DNA of 64,000 nt, from contig JACIWT010000009.1 in NCBI GenBank assembly GCA_014360825.1, forward strand, positions 62,001-126,000, read 5' to 3'. The position numbers were made by a program, and so were the translations under genes. Below are positions 16,499 to 24,192 of the stretch, in pieces (positions within the stretch are counted from its first letter, which is position 1; the number at the start of each line of letters is the position of its first letter). The notes beneath the pieces were generated by a model. That model made no database searches. It was not told the DNA's origin and was given only the letters and a program-made list of their open reading frames with translations. Source of the DNA: Chloroflexota bacterium (lineage in GTDB: Bacteria; Chloroflexota; Anaerolineae; UBA2200; JACIWT01).

Positions 16499-17239
16499 AT
16501 GAATCGACCCTGTTTGATTCTGGTTCGCGTCGTTGTCCTCGTCACCATTGCAGCTGGTATGTCTTCTGCCTGTTTCGAGAGGCCGCTTGCACCCATAGGC
16601 GCCGAGTCGCTGGCAACCCCGAGCTCCACTAGCACGTGGCCCGCAACTCGCGTGCCAACTTCCACACGTACTCCAACATTTACAGCGACGGCCACCCAGC
16701 TCCCAGAGACGACCTATGTGGTACAAGCTGGCGATACACTCAGCGACATTGCCAAGAGGTTCGGGACATCGGTCGATGCTCTTGCGGCAGCCAACGATAT
16801 CGCTAACGTGAGTTTAATATACGTCGGGCAGAAGCTGCTGCTTCTGCCACCCAGTCCTGCGACAGCCACTGCATGGTGGCAGGCTATGGCGACAGCGACA
16901 CAGGTTGCCCAGGCTACTGCCGATGCAAGTCGGTTTGCGGTGCCGACTAGCGAGCCAGCCTCGGTAGCTCCCGCGGCGGCGCAGCCCCCCACAGCGGCGC
17001 AACCTCCCCTTGCCATCTGGGAGGACTTGCTGCAAATACTGCTGCAAGGGCAAGCCGTGTGGAGACAGTTGCATTGCTCAGTGGAAGACCTGTCACAAAC
17101 CGCCCGGATGCGCATGCTGGGGGTGTGGACGCTAGAGTGCGTGGGAGCTTGGCCTATTGCAGAGAATGGTGCATGCGGGCGGTTTGACGCATCGCTTACG
17201 GTGCAGGCCAACTGGTTAGGGAGTAGACCACTGGCATGA
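16499..17239 (+). CDS. Secreted LysM-domain protein with Thr/Pro linker
   Basis: Protein of 246 residues. An N-terminal hydrophobic export signal ([18 protein letters not shown]) ends at a Cys that could be lipidated, although the -3 position is Ser rather than Leu. A Ser/Thr/Pro-rich linker follows (about 40-68), then one LysM domain ([19 protein letters not shown]...[11 protein letters not shown], about 71-116) that should bind peptidoglycan or chitin-like glycan. A second low-complexity Ala/Pro stretch leads to an unrecognised C-terminal region with three cysteines. It starts 173 bases after the tRNA with no clear promoter. Role in the envelope is inferred from the domains. Confidence 0.8.
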   Translation: MNRPCLILVRVVVLVTIAAGMSSACFERPLAPIGAESLATPSSTSTWPATRVPTSTRTPTFTATATQLPETTYVVQAGDTLSDIAKRFGTSVDALAAANDIANVSLIYVGQKLLLLPPSPATATAWWQAMATATQVAQATADASRFAVPTSEPASVAPAAAQPPTAAQPPLAIWEDLLQILLQGQAVWRQLHCSVEDLSQTARMRMLGVWTLECVGAWPIAENGACGRFDASLTVQANWLGSRPLA

Positions 17240-17324
17240 GTGCCTTGTGCCAAGTCGCTGAGCGGAGTTTTTTGATTAGCGCCTTAGTAAACTAGAGAAT
17301 AGGCTGTAGAAAGGAGAAATTCCA

Positions 17325-17921
17325 ATGAAAAAGGCTTTGCTCTTGATCTTTATTCTTGTTCTGATGGCCTGTGCTAGAACACACCCTGCGCCTACGGCGA
17401 CGCCGCAACCCACTTCGACTGCCACATCCACACCCATGCCCCCGTCTGCCTCAGATTTAGAGCCACTCCTTGTCCAGGCGGGCGACCTCCCGCCGGGACT
17501 CTCAGGTTCTCAAGTAAGCGACATTATACCGGAACCGTTTGACCAAGTTTCTCCACCAATATCAGTAATTTGCCAACAATTTGAGAGAAATGGCAGAAAC
17601 GCTGGAAGAGTTGTGGTTCTTTTATACGAGTCTGAATCTAAAGCCAAAGAAGTATACGAATGGTGGACAATACGCCCGGGCGACGGTAGGCCGAACATGC
17701 TAAAAGAGACAAGAGTTGGAGAACAAGCAGCCTGGGATTGTCCTGAAAAATATTGGATAACCCAATATTGTAGGATAGCATTTCTTCGTTGCCATATGGT
17801 AGTAGATATTTTTATCCTGGGAGGAGAAGAAGGCGGCAGGATGGTATTTGCAAAGCAAGATGAGTTGTTGGCATATGCCAAGCGATTAGACAATAGACTT
17901 AGACCTATAGTCTGCTGGTGA
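17325..17921 (+). CDS. Putative lipoprotein, unknown function
   Basis: Protein of 198 residues with a clear lipoprotein signal (MKKALLLIFILVLMAC, lipobox LMAC), a Thr/Pro linker (about 20-45) and an unrecognised extracellular domain with several cysteines (CQQF, DCPEKY, QYCRIAFLRCH, VCW). The middle resembles small ligand- or stress-associated lipoprotein domains, but no family can be named. AAGGAGAAA precedes the ATG with good spacing. Codon use in the domain is clearly more AT-rich than in neighbouring genes, which together with flanking tRNA and tRNA-fragment sequences suggests acquired DNA. Confidence 0.8.
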   Translation: MKKALLLIFILVLMACARTHPAPTATPQPTSTATSTPMPPSASDLEPLLVQAGDLPPGLSGSQVSDIIPEPFDQVSPPISVICQQFERNGRNAGRVVVLLYESESKAKEVYEWWTIRPGDGRPNMLKETRVGEQAAWDCPEKYWITQYCRIAFLRCHMVVDIFILGGEEGGRMVFAKQDELLAYAKRLDNRLRPIVCW

Positions 17922-18070
17922 AATGATTGCCTAGCCGTCTGGGCGAAATTCTCTCTTAATCTCTAGAAACACAGCAAGGGATTCGACAATAAACAATCGG
18001 TCAAGTCAAGCGAAAAAGACTGCAACAGTAGTGGTTAGTAGATAAATAGGGCCATATATTGGTATAGGTT

Positions 18071-18093
18071 GCTCAGAGGATAGAGCGGTGGCC
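18071..18093 (+). pseudogene. tRNA-Arg fragment (D arm to anticodon stem)
   Basis: These 23 bases are identical to 16263-16285 of the tRNA-Arg gene and in the same orientation. Similarity stops before the anticodon, and the rest of the tRNA is absent. The surrounding 17922-18230 gap has no credible gene; only this fragment and an imperfect ACACCC/GGGTGT hairpin were noted in it. Confidence 0.75.
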
Positions 18094-18230
18094 CTCCATA
18101 ATATCCCAAATGAACAACACCCGCTCGCCCGATGGCAGTGGGTGTAGTGGTTCCTGCAGCCCTTAGCCACAGTACGGCGTGATGGATTTGAGCAGCTGGG
18201 AAACCCATTCCCAAACGGACCAATAAACAA

Positions 18231-18310
18231 TGCCCCCGAGAGGACTCGAACCTCCACGCCCTACGGGCACAGGCCCTCAACCTGCTGTGTATGCCAATTC
18301 CACCACGGGG
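18231..18310 (-). tRNA. tRNA-Leu, anticodon GAG
   Basis: On the reverse strand acceptor GCCCCCG (18304-18310) pairs with CGGGGGC (18232-18238), discriminator A. Anticodon stem GCAGG/CCTGT encloses TTGAGGG, giving anticodon GAG. A long variable arm (GCCCGTAGGGC) marks a class II tRNA, and the T arm contains GGTTCGAGTCC. CCA is not encoded. Confidence 0.95.
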
Positions 18311-18323
18311 GCACTGAACACCT

Positions 18324-18352
18324 CGATTATACTGTGAATTTCCCCTCTTGTC
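18324..18352 (-). promoter_or_regulatory. Perfect consensus promoter of tRNA-Leu
   Basis: Reverse strand: TTGACA (18347-18352), 17 bp, TATAAT (18324-18329). It ends 13 bases before the mature 5' end of the tRNA. Confidence 0.92.
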
Positions 18353-18415
18353 AATTGCACGGAATCCTCGTAGAATAAATCTGCGCGACGAAATCAATGC
18401 GCGTAGGAGGGCCTC

Positions 18416-19444
18416 GTGAAAATCGTTCTGGATGCTATGGGTAGCGATCGGCACCCGGTGCCCGATGTGGAGGGAGGAGTAGCAGCGGCGCGGGAGTACG
18501 GTGCGGAGATCATCTTCGTGGGGCAGCAAGAGGTCGTCGCACCTGAAGTGGCAAAACACGATACTTCTGGCCTGAAGATCTCCCTCGTTCACGCCAGCCA
18601 GGTCATCGAAATGACCGATGAGCCGGCAATGGCGGCGCGAACCAAGAAGGATAGTTCTATGGCCGTCGGCATGCGACTAGTCCAGCAAGGTGAAGCGGAT
18701 GCGTTCGTTACCTGTGGTAACTCGGGCGGTGCATTGGCAGCGGCTCTCTTCTACCTGGGCCGGCTGAAAGGCGTCAAACGCCCCGCTCTGGCCAGTGTTT
18801 TCCCCACTGTCGCCGGTCCCGCCTTCCTCCTCGACCTGGGCGCGAACACCGATTGCAAGCCCGAGTACCTCCTGCAATTCGGCGTCATGGGCAGCGCCTA
18901 TGCAGAGAGGGTACTGGGGATCGCCAACCCGCGCGTGGCCATCGTCTCCACAGGCGAAGAGGAGGGCAAAGGCAGCACCCTGGCCAAGGAAGCGTACAAA
19001 CTGCTCAAAGCGAGTCAACTCAACTTCATTGGCAATGCGGAAGGGAAAGATATTCCTGCCGGCTTCGCCGACGTGATTGTCACCGATGGTTTTACCGGCA
19101 ATGTGATCGTGAAACTATCAGAGGGTGTAGCAAGCCTCATCCTCACCGTCTTGGAGCGGGAGATCAAGGCGCGTCCGTTGGCGGTACTGGGTGCTCTCCT
19201 GGCTCGAAATGCGTTCCGCGCCGTGAAGCGTGCTCTAGATTACAGTGAGTATGGGGGCGGCCCCTTGTTGGGCGTGAATGGCGTGGTCATTGTTGGCCAT
19301 GGGCGCTCCAACGCCAAAGCGGTGAAGAACGCCGTGCGTGTGGCGATGCAGTCTGTCCAGGCCAATTTGATCGGGCACATTCGGTCCGTCATCGAGGCCA
19401 GCCTCACATTAAGCGGCGAGGAAGATCCGCAGCCCGTGCCGTAA
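18416..19444 (+). CDS. plsX: Phosphate acyltransferase PlsX
   Basis: Makes acyl-phosphate from acyl-ACP, the first step of the PlsX/PlsY route to phosphatidic acid. The GTG start at 18416 has TAGGAGG five bases upstream. The start MKIVLDAMGSDRHP is the family signature, followed by SSMAVGMRLVQQGEADAFVTCGNSGG, LDLGANTDCKPEYLLQF, EEEGKGSTLAKEAYKLL and VTDGFTGNVIVKLSEG, ending with LLGVNGVVIVGHGRSNAKAVKNA. At 342 residues it is full length. The usual fabD/fabG/acpP partners are absent; a membrane protein follows. Confidence 0.96.
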   Translation: MKIVLDAMGSDRHPVPDVEGGVAAAREYGAEIIFVGQQEVVAPEVAKHDTSGLKISLVHASQVIEMTDEPAMAARTKKDSSMAVGMRLVQQGEADAFVTCGNSGGALAAALFYLGRLKGVKRPALASVFPTVAGPAFLLDLGANTDCKPEYLLQFGVMGSAYAERVLGIANPRVAIVSTGEEEGKGSTLAKEAYKLLKASQLNFIGNAEGKDIPAGFADVIVTDGFTGNVIVKLSEGVASLILTVLEREIKARPLAVLGALLARNAFRAVKRALDYSEYGGGPLLGVNGVVIVGHGRSNAKAVKNAVRVAMQSVQANLIGHIRSVIEASLTLSGEEDPQPVP

Positions 19445-19474
19445 ACTATCAGATGTCCTTTGGAGTCGAGACAA

Positions 19475-20167
19475 ATGCGCGTCATCGTGAATGAAAAGTT
19501 AGTACAAAACCGTGCCGAATGGGGCAAGCGCCTCACCTTTCTTGGCTTGGGCCTCCTCCTTGCCTCAGTAGTTGCTTCCTTCCGCCCCCAACAGGTGCTT
19601 CCGGCTTATCTCCTGATGGTCATAGGCTTTATTACAGTGAACGCGGGCGCCTTCCTAGGCAGCAAATGGGTGAAGGAACCCCGCGTGGACCAGGTCCTGG
19701 CCAAGGCATTGAAGGGATTAGATAACAAGTATGCCCTCTACAGTTACTACCTGCCCGCCGAACACGTCCTCCTATCCCCAAGCGGCCTTACCGTGCTGCG
19801 TGCCAAGCCACAGGAAGGTCAGATTACCTGTCGGGGTGAGCGATGGCACCGCAAATTCAACGTTCGACGCCTGCTGAGCCGCATGGTGGAAGAGGGGTTG
19901 GGCAACCCCGCCAAAGAAGTGCGTGCGGATGTAGCAAAGATGAAAGCATACTTGCAGAAGGCGCTGCCTGATGTCGAAGTGCCGGTGGACGGAGTGATTG
20001 TGTTCACCAATAGCGAGGCGGAGTTACACTTGGAGTCCCCGACTGAGCCCGTGGTGAGGTTGCCCGAACTTAGGAACTACCTGCGCCAAACGGCAAAAGC
20101 CGCGCCAGACTTGCCCGGCAAAGCGCTCCGTCAAGTAACCGATGCCCTCGACGCCCTCGCATCTTAA
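19475..20167 (+). CDS. Membrane protein with NERD-like domain
   Basis: Protein of about 230 residues. Two membrane helices (about residues 20-60: RLTFLGLGLLLASVVASF and LLMVIGFITVNAGAFLG) are followed by a soluble region whose pattern (YALYSYYLPAEHVLLSPSGLTVLRAK, later EVRADVAKMKAYLQK and VDGVIVFTN) resembles nuclease-related NERD domains. The catalytic residues of that family are not clearly present, so no nuclease activity is claimed. ATG 19475 follows GGAG (19462-19465); TTG at 19460 overlaps that site. It overlaps the next gene by 26 bases, so the two are probably co-translated. Confidence 0.7.
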   Translation: MRVIVNEKLVQNRAEWGKRLTFLGLGLLLASVVASFRPQQVLPAYLLMVIGFITVNAGAFLGSKWVKEPRVDQVLAKALKGLDNKYALYSYYLPAEHVLLSPSGLTVLRAKPQEGQITCRGERWHRKFNVRRLLSRMVEEGLGNPAKEVRADVAKMKAYLQKALPDVEVPVDGVIVFTNSEAELHLESPTEPVVRLPELRNYLRQTAKAAPDLPGKALRQVTDALDALAS

Positions 20168-22559
20168 GCGACGCGAGGGCCTAGCCCTCAGCGCGATATT
20201 GCTCCTCGCCTTCGCCCTCCGCGTGTACTTGCTTGGCAATGCAAACCTGTGGTGGGACGAGGGGCTGGCAGTCTGGGCGGCACGTAAGAGCCTGGCTGGC
20301 ATGACCCTCTGGACAGCGGGCGATGTGCATCCTCCACTCTATTTTTGGTCTTTATGGGTCATGATACGCCTTGCCGGCCCGACGGAATTCGCTGCCCGCT
20401 TCATCTCAGCCGTCTACGGTGTGCTTACTATTGCTGCTATCTACCCTCTAGGCAAGATTCTGGGTGGGCAGAAAGTCGGATTGCTTACCGCCTTTCTCTT
20501 GACCATCTCTCGTTTCCACGTATGGTGGTCGCAAGAGATGCGCATGTATATACTGGCGACGCTGTTTGCCGCGCTCTCCCTGTACACTCTGATCCGCTGG
20601 ATACGATCCGTCGGTTGGCTCGGTGATTCGGAACACCGTGGCCAGCCAACTCGTGAGGTGCTTTTCTACATCACAGCCAGCGTCGCAGGACTGTACACTC
20701 TATACCTTTTCGTCATCGTCCTCTTCGTGGAGAATATCTTCGCCTTGGCTGTGTATGCTCATGTGGACCGCGCTCGGCGTACCCGGTTTCTACTGCATTG
20801 GCTCCTTCTGCAGGCCACCGTTGTGCTCCTATTCGTGCCTTGGCTGGCCCTGGCTTTGGGGCGGATGGCGTCCTGGTCAGTGGCGACGGAGTTCGATTTC
20901 GGCGTTTTCCTGCAACTCTACGCCACGTTGTTGGTGTTGGGTATCTCCACGTATGTGGAGCGATATACCCTGTTCGTGGTACCAGTTCTCCTGATTGCAA
21001 TGGCAGGGCTGGCCCTGATGTGGCGAAGAGACTTGAGACGAGAGGAACTAGGGATTTCACTCCCGCCGCGCCTGGGGGCTATCTTACTTGGGCTGCCGCT
21101 GGCCATACCACCCCTCGTGGTTTATGTCCTCACCCGACCACGGGGCCTGTTCTATGCGCCGAGGGTGGAAGCGCGCTATCTACTCCTCTTCGCCCCGGCG
21201 TTCTACATACTGGTGGCGCGGGCAGTTGTACTCCTCTGGCGTATGCGGAGGATAGTGGGACTGGTGACGTTGGCCGTCGTACTTGCGTTGATGCTTTGGA
21301 CATTGCCCGGCCACTATGAGGGTCGCTATTTGCGTGACGAGTTGCAGACCATGGTGCGATGTATCGCCGCCTACGCCGAGGAAGGTGACGCTGTCCTGCT
21401 CGTCTCCGGTAGCCGTTTCCCAATCTTCCTCTATTACTACGAACGGCTCCCGAAGGACATCCCTCGACTGCCTGTCTATGAGGTACCCCGAACTGCACTC
21501 ACAGTGACGTCCGATAATGTGGCACAGGAACTAGCGCCGATCGCCGCAGCGCACCGCCGAATCTGGCTGGCAAGCGTGAATGCCGCACTCGATGATCCCG
21601 ATGGGCTTGTCGCCAAGTGGCTGGGAGAGCGGTGTGCGATCGCATTGCACCTCCATTTCGCTCACAACGCCTTGACGCTATATAATATAGATGGAGCCCT
21701 GCCACGGCTTTCCGGTACCTTACAGCCATTACACCCGCTGGGTGTAGAGTTCGGCCCAGACTTGCGTTTGTTGGGGTACGATCTGGTCACATCCGAATTT
21801 CGCAGTGGGGACACCATTCGATTGGTATTGTATTGGACTGGCAATACGGAACGCCCGGTGCGTGTTACCGTAGTCGATGATAAAGGGCGTGTGCTAGAGG
21901 CGCAAGAAGCAAGCCTGCACCAGATGGTAGGTGCGCAGCGACAGCAGTTTGACTTTGAGGTGTTCGCCGCCACGCCGCCGGGTGCTTATCATTTCGAGGT
22001 GGATGTGTTAGACGGGGAGGGCGCGCCAGTTCGGGAGCCCCTTCACGTTGGAGAATTTCACATCACTCATACGAAAGCAGTGCTGTTCAAAGGGGCTGTG
22101 GCGCACGCCGCGTCTGCCAATCTGGGTGATGAAATCGAGTTTCTCGGCTATGATCTGCATACTGTTAGCGGGAAAGCGTTGACAGCATGGATGCCGGGTG
22201 AGCAAATTGTGCTCGACCTCTACTGGCGTGCAACCACCAAGACCCGAACGCGTTACACCGTCTTCACCCATCTACTGGGGACCGCCCATAACCCAGCCAC
22301 TCAGGGGCCTGTCTGGGGACAACATGACAGCCAGCCCGCGAACGAGGGCTACCCGACACACCAGTGGTTTGTGGGAGAGACGGTGATGGATCGCCACATT
22401 CTGATCATTGATCCTCACGCGCCTCCTGGTGACTATCAGATCGAGGTGGGGATGTACGTTTTGGAGACAGGGGCACGGCTGCCTGTTCTCGACGCAGATG
22501 GAAATGTGATGGACGATCGCGTAGTACTGGATACGCCCGTGCACGTCGGCATGCCATAA
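20142..22559 (+). CDS. GT-C glycosyltransferase (GT39/ArnT-like) with C-terminal beta domain
   Basis: Large membrane protein of 805 residues. About a dozen hydrophobic helices (residues 15-420) carry GT-C features: the acidic first-loop motif LWWDEGLAVWAARKS, then DVHPPLYFWSLW and the periplasmic WWSQEMRMY. This family uses polyprenyl-phosphate sugars to glycosylate proteins or lipids outside the membrane. The last 300 residues are soluble and probably beta-rich, with two similar segments (VLYWTGN...VTVVDDKGRVL and LDLYWRATTKTRTRYTVFTHLLG), suggesting repeated sandwich domains on the outer face. Acceptor unknown. It overlaps the NERD-like gene upstream. Confidence 0.85.
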   Translation: MPSTPSHLKRREGLALSAILLLAFALRVYLLGNANLWWDEGLAVWAARKSLAGMTLWTAGDVHPPLYFWSLWVMIRLAGPTEFAARFISAVYGVLTIAAIYPLGKILGGQKVGLLTAFLLTISRFHVWWSQEMRMYILATLFAALSLYTLIRWIRSVGWLGDSEHRGQPTREVLFYITASVAGLYTLYLFVIVLFVENIFALAVYAHVDRARRTRFLLHWLLLQATVVLLFVPWLALALGRMASWSVATEFDFGVFLQLYATLLVLGISTYVERYTLFVVPVLLIAMAGLALMWRRDLRREELGISLPPRLGAILLGLPLAIPPLVVYVLTRPRGLFYAPRVEARYLLLFAPAFYILVARAVVLLWRMRRIVGLVTLAVVLALMLWTLPGHYEGRYLRDELQTMVRCIAAYAEEGDAVLLVSGSRFPIFLYYYERLPKDIPRLPVYEVPRTALTVTSDNVAQELAPIAAAHRRIWLASVNAALDDPDGLVAKWLGERCAIALHLHFAHNALTLYNIDGALPRLSGTLQPLHPLGVEFGPDLRLLGYDLVTSEFRSGDTIRLVLYWTGNTERPVRVTVVDDKGRVLEAQEASLHQMVGAQRQQFDFEVFAATPPGAYHFEVDVLDGEGAPVREPLHVGEFHITHTKAVLFKGAVAHAASANLGDEIEFLGYDLHTVSGKALTAWMPGEQIVLDLYWRATTKTRTRYTVFTHLLGTAHNPATQGPVWGQHDSQPANEGYPTHQWFVGETVMDRHILIIDPHAPPGDYQIEVGMYVLETGARLPVLDADGNVMDDRVVLDTPVHVGMP

Positions 22560-22578
22560 GAGAACCGGGGGTACTAAA

Positions 22579-23004
22579 ATGACCACATTTATTGGTCAAA
22601 AATTTGAGGAATTATTAGAAGGGCTCTTTTCTTCCAAAGTGCGAATTAAATTGCTGACCCTGTTTCTCTCAGAACCAGGGCAGCGGTATTATAGCCGTGA
22701 GTTGGCACGTGCTATAGGCGGGCGTCAGAACGCAGTATGGCGTGAATTGAGGAATTTGGAGAACCTGGGGCTTCTGCGTAGCGAAGCGGAAGGCAATTTA
22801 CAATACTATTTGGTCAATACGGGATTTCCGTTGTTCGCAGAATTGCGGAATCTGGTGCTGAAAGCGGCTGGGATAGCGGTAAAGCCAGTAATACGTGCTC
22901 CGCTGAGGCTCGATAAGGTAGCACGCCACGAGTATATTGGTCCTCGACCCTCGGAGCGCCCGGCTGTTTACTCTCCCATTGTGACTATTGGCGAAACCGA
23001 TTGA
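22579..23004 (+). CDS. Winged helix-turn-helix transcriptional regulator
   Basis: Protein of 141 residues. An N-terminal winged helix is visible: SSKVRIKLLTLFLSEPGQRYYSRELARAIG, recognition-helix region GRQNAVWRELRNLENLGLL, and wing RSEAEGNLQYYLVN. The C-terminal part (FAELRNLVLKAAGI then a basic, Pro-rich tail) has no recognised ligand domain. It resembles ArsR-like regulators that stand alone or beside nucleotidyltransferases. GGGGGT lies before the ATG, 19 bases after the glycosyltransferase stop, so it probably shares that transcript. Target genes are unknown. Confidence 0.85.
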   Translation: MTTFIGQKFEELLEGLFSSKVRIKLLTLFLSEPGQRYYSRELARAIGGRQNAVWRELRNLENLGLLRSEAEGNLQYYLVNTGFPLFAELRNLVLKAAGIAVKPVIRAPLRLDKVARHEYIGPRPSERPAVYSPIVTIGETD

Positions 23005-23037
23005 CCCGCAAGCGCGGTCCACACTTCATGATTGGGC

Positions 23038-24192
23038 TCAGCCGAGTTCCCTCACTCCATCTGTTGCCATACAGACGTAAATACTTGCTTCTATGCCGGT
23101 TACTTCCCGGTAAGTCGCGGCTACGCGGCGGCGAAATGCCTCCACTGCCTCCGCCGCCACCAGGTTCACGGTACACCCACCGAATCCCGCACCGGTCATC
23201 CGCGCTCCGTACACGCCTTCCACTGCCCGCGCCGCTGCGACCATTACATCCAACTCTTTGCAACTGACTTCGTAGTCATCGCGTAGGCTCTCATGAGATT
23301 CGTTTATGAGAGCACCGGCGGTCTGCACGTCCCCTCGCTCTAATGCCTCCATGGCCCGCAACACTCGCTCGTTCTCGGAGATGACGTGGCGACATCGCCG
23401 ACGTATTGGTTCGGGCAATCCCCTCTCCTTTTCCTGGAATGTCCTCAAGGAGACATCTCGCAAAGCGCGGACGCCGAGTAATTGTGCGCCTTGCTCACAT
23501 TCCGCCCGCCGGGTATTGTAGGCTGAACTCACCAGATCTCGTGATACATGAGTGTCGCACACTGCAATGGCGACACCTTCCGGCAGCGGTACGTGGCGGA
23601 AATGCAGATCACGGCAGTCAATGAACAGGGCGTGGTCTCGTTGCCCTAACGATGCCACGAATTGGTCCATAATGCCACAGCGCATTCCTACAAACTCGTT
23701 TTCGGCTTGCTGGCACAGACGTGCTCGCTCCGGCCCGGTCAATGAGAATCCGCTTAGCCGCTCGAAGATATACGCAGCCACAGTTTCTATGGCGGCAGAA
23801 GAACTCAGTCCTGCGCCGATGGGTACGTCCCCAACAATGACTGCGTCCATCCCGCGCAGTGGGTAGCCTGCCTTTTGTAACACCCACGCGATGCCACGCA
23901 CGTAGTTGCTCCAGGAGGCCTGAGAGTCGCGGGTAATCTCGTGGAGCGAGAACTCGGCTTCTTGGCCGAAATTCACTGACCACAAACGCACCTGCTGATC
24001 ATCCCGTGGCACGGCTGCCATTACCACAGCGCGGTCAATGGCCATGGGCAGCACGTAGCCATCATTGTAATCAGTGTGCTCGCCAATTAGGTTGACACGA
24101 CCCGGCGCGGCAGCGACCAAGGTCGCCGCTGTGCCATAGACGCGGTTCAGTTCCTGGCGAGCAGTGATGGCTAAGATGTCGAGGTTGCTCAC
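23038..24192 (-). CDS. galK: Galactokinase
   Basis: Phosphorylates galactose to galactose-1-phosphate (GHMP kinase family). The galactokinase signature is AAPGRVNLIGEHTDYNDGYVLPMAI, with the nucleotide loop IVGDVPIGAGLSSSAA and C-terminal motif RMTGAGFGGCTVNL. CGIMDQFVAS contains the catalytic Asp. The GTG start at 24192 overlaps the stop of the upstream gene (GTGA) and gives 384 residues, the usual length; a longer in-frame reading would run back into that gene. It completes the Leloir set with galE and galT about 10 kb away on the same strand. Confidence 0.95.
   Translation of the reverse strand: MSNLDILAITARQELNRVYGTAATLVAAAPGRVNLIGEHTDYNDGYVLPMAIDRAVVMAAVPRDDQQVRLWSVNFGQEAEFSLHEITRDSQASWSNYVRGIAWVLQKAGYPLRGMDAVIVGDVPIGAGLSSSAAIETVAAYIFERLSGFSLTGPERARLCQQAENEFVGMRCGIMDQFVASLGQRDHALFIDCRDLHFRHVPLPEGVAIAVCDTHVSRDLVSSAYNTRRAECEQGAQLLGVRALRDVSLRTFQEKERGLPEPIRRRCRHVISENERVLRAMEALERGDVQTAGALINESHESLRDDYEVSCKELDVMVAAARAVEGVYGARMTGAGFGGCTVNLVAAEAVEAFRRRVAATYREVTGIEASIYVCMATDGVRELG

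Noticed and set aside
18006-18257. Reverse 83-codon frame starting MEVRVLSGA
   Set aside because: Its start is the T-arm of tRNA-Leu read as protein, a well-known artefact.
20798-21319. Forward 173-codon frame inside the GT-C gene
   Set aside because: Out-of-frame shadow; Pro/Gly/Arg-rich and without domain features.
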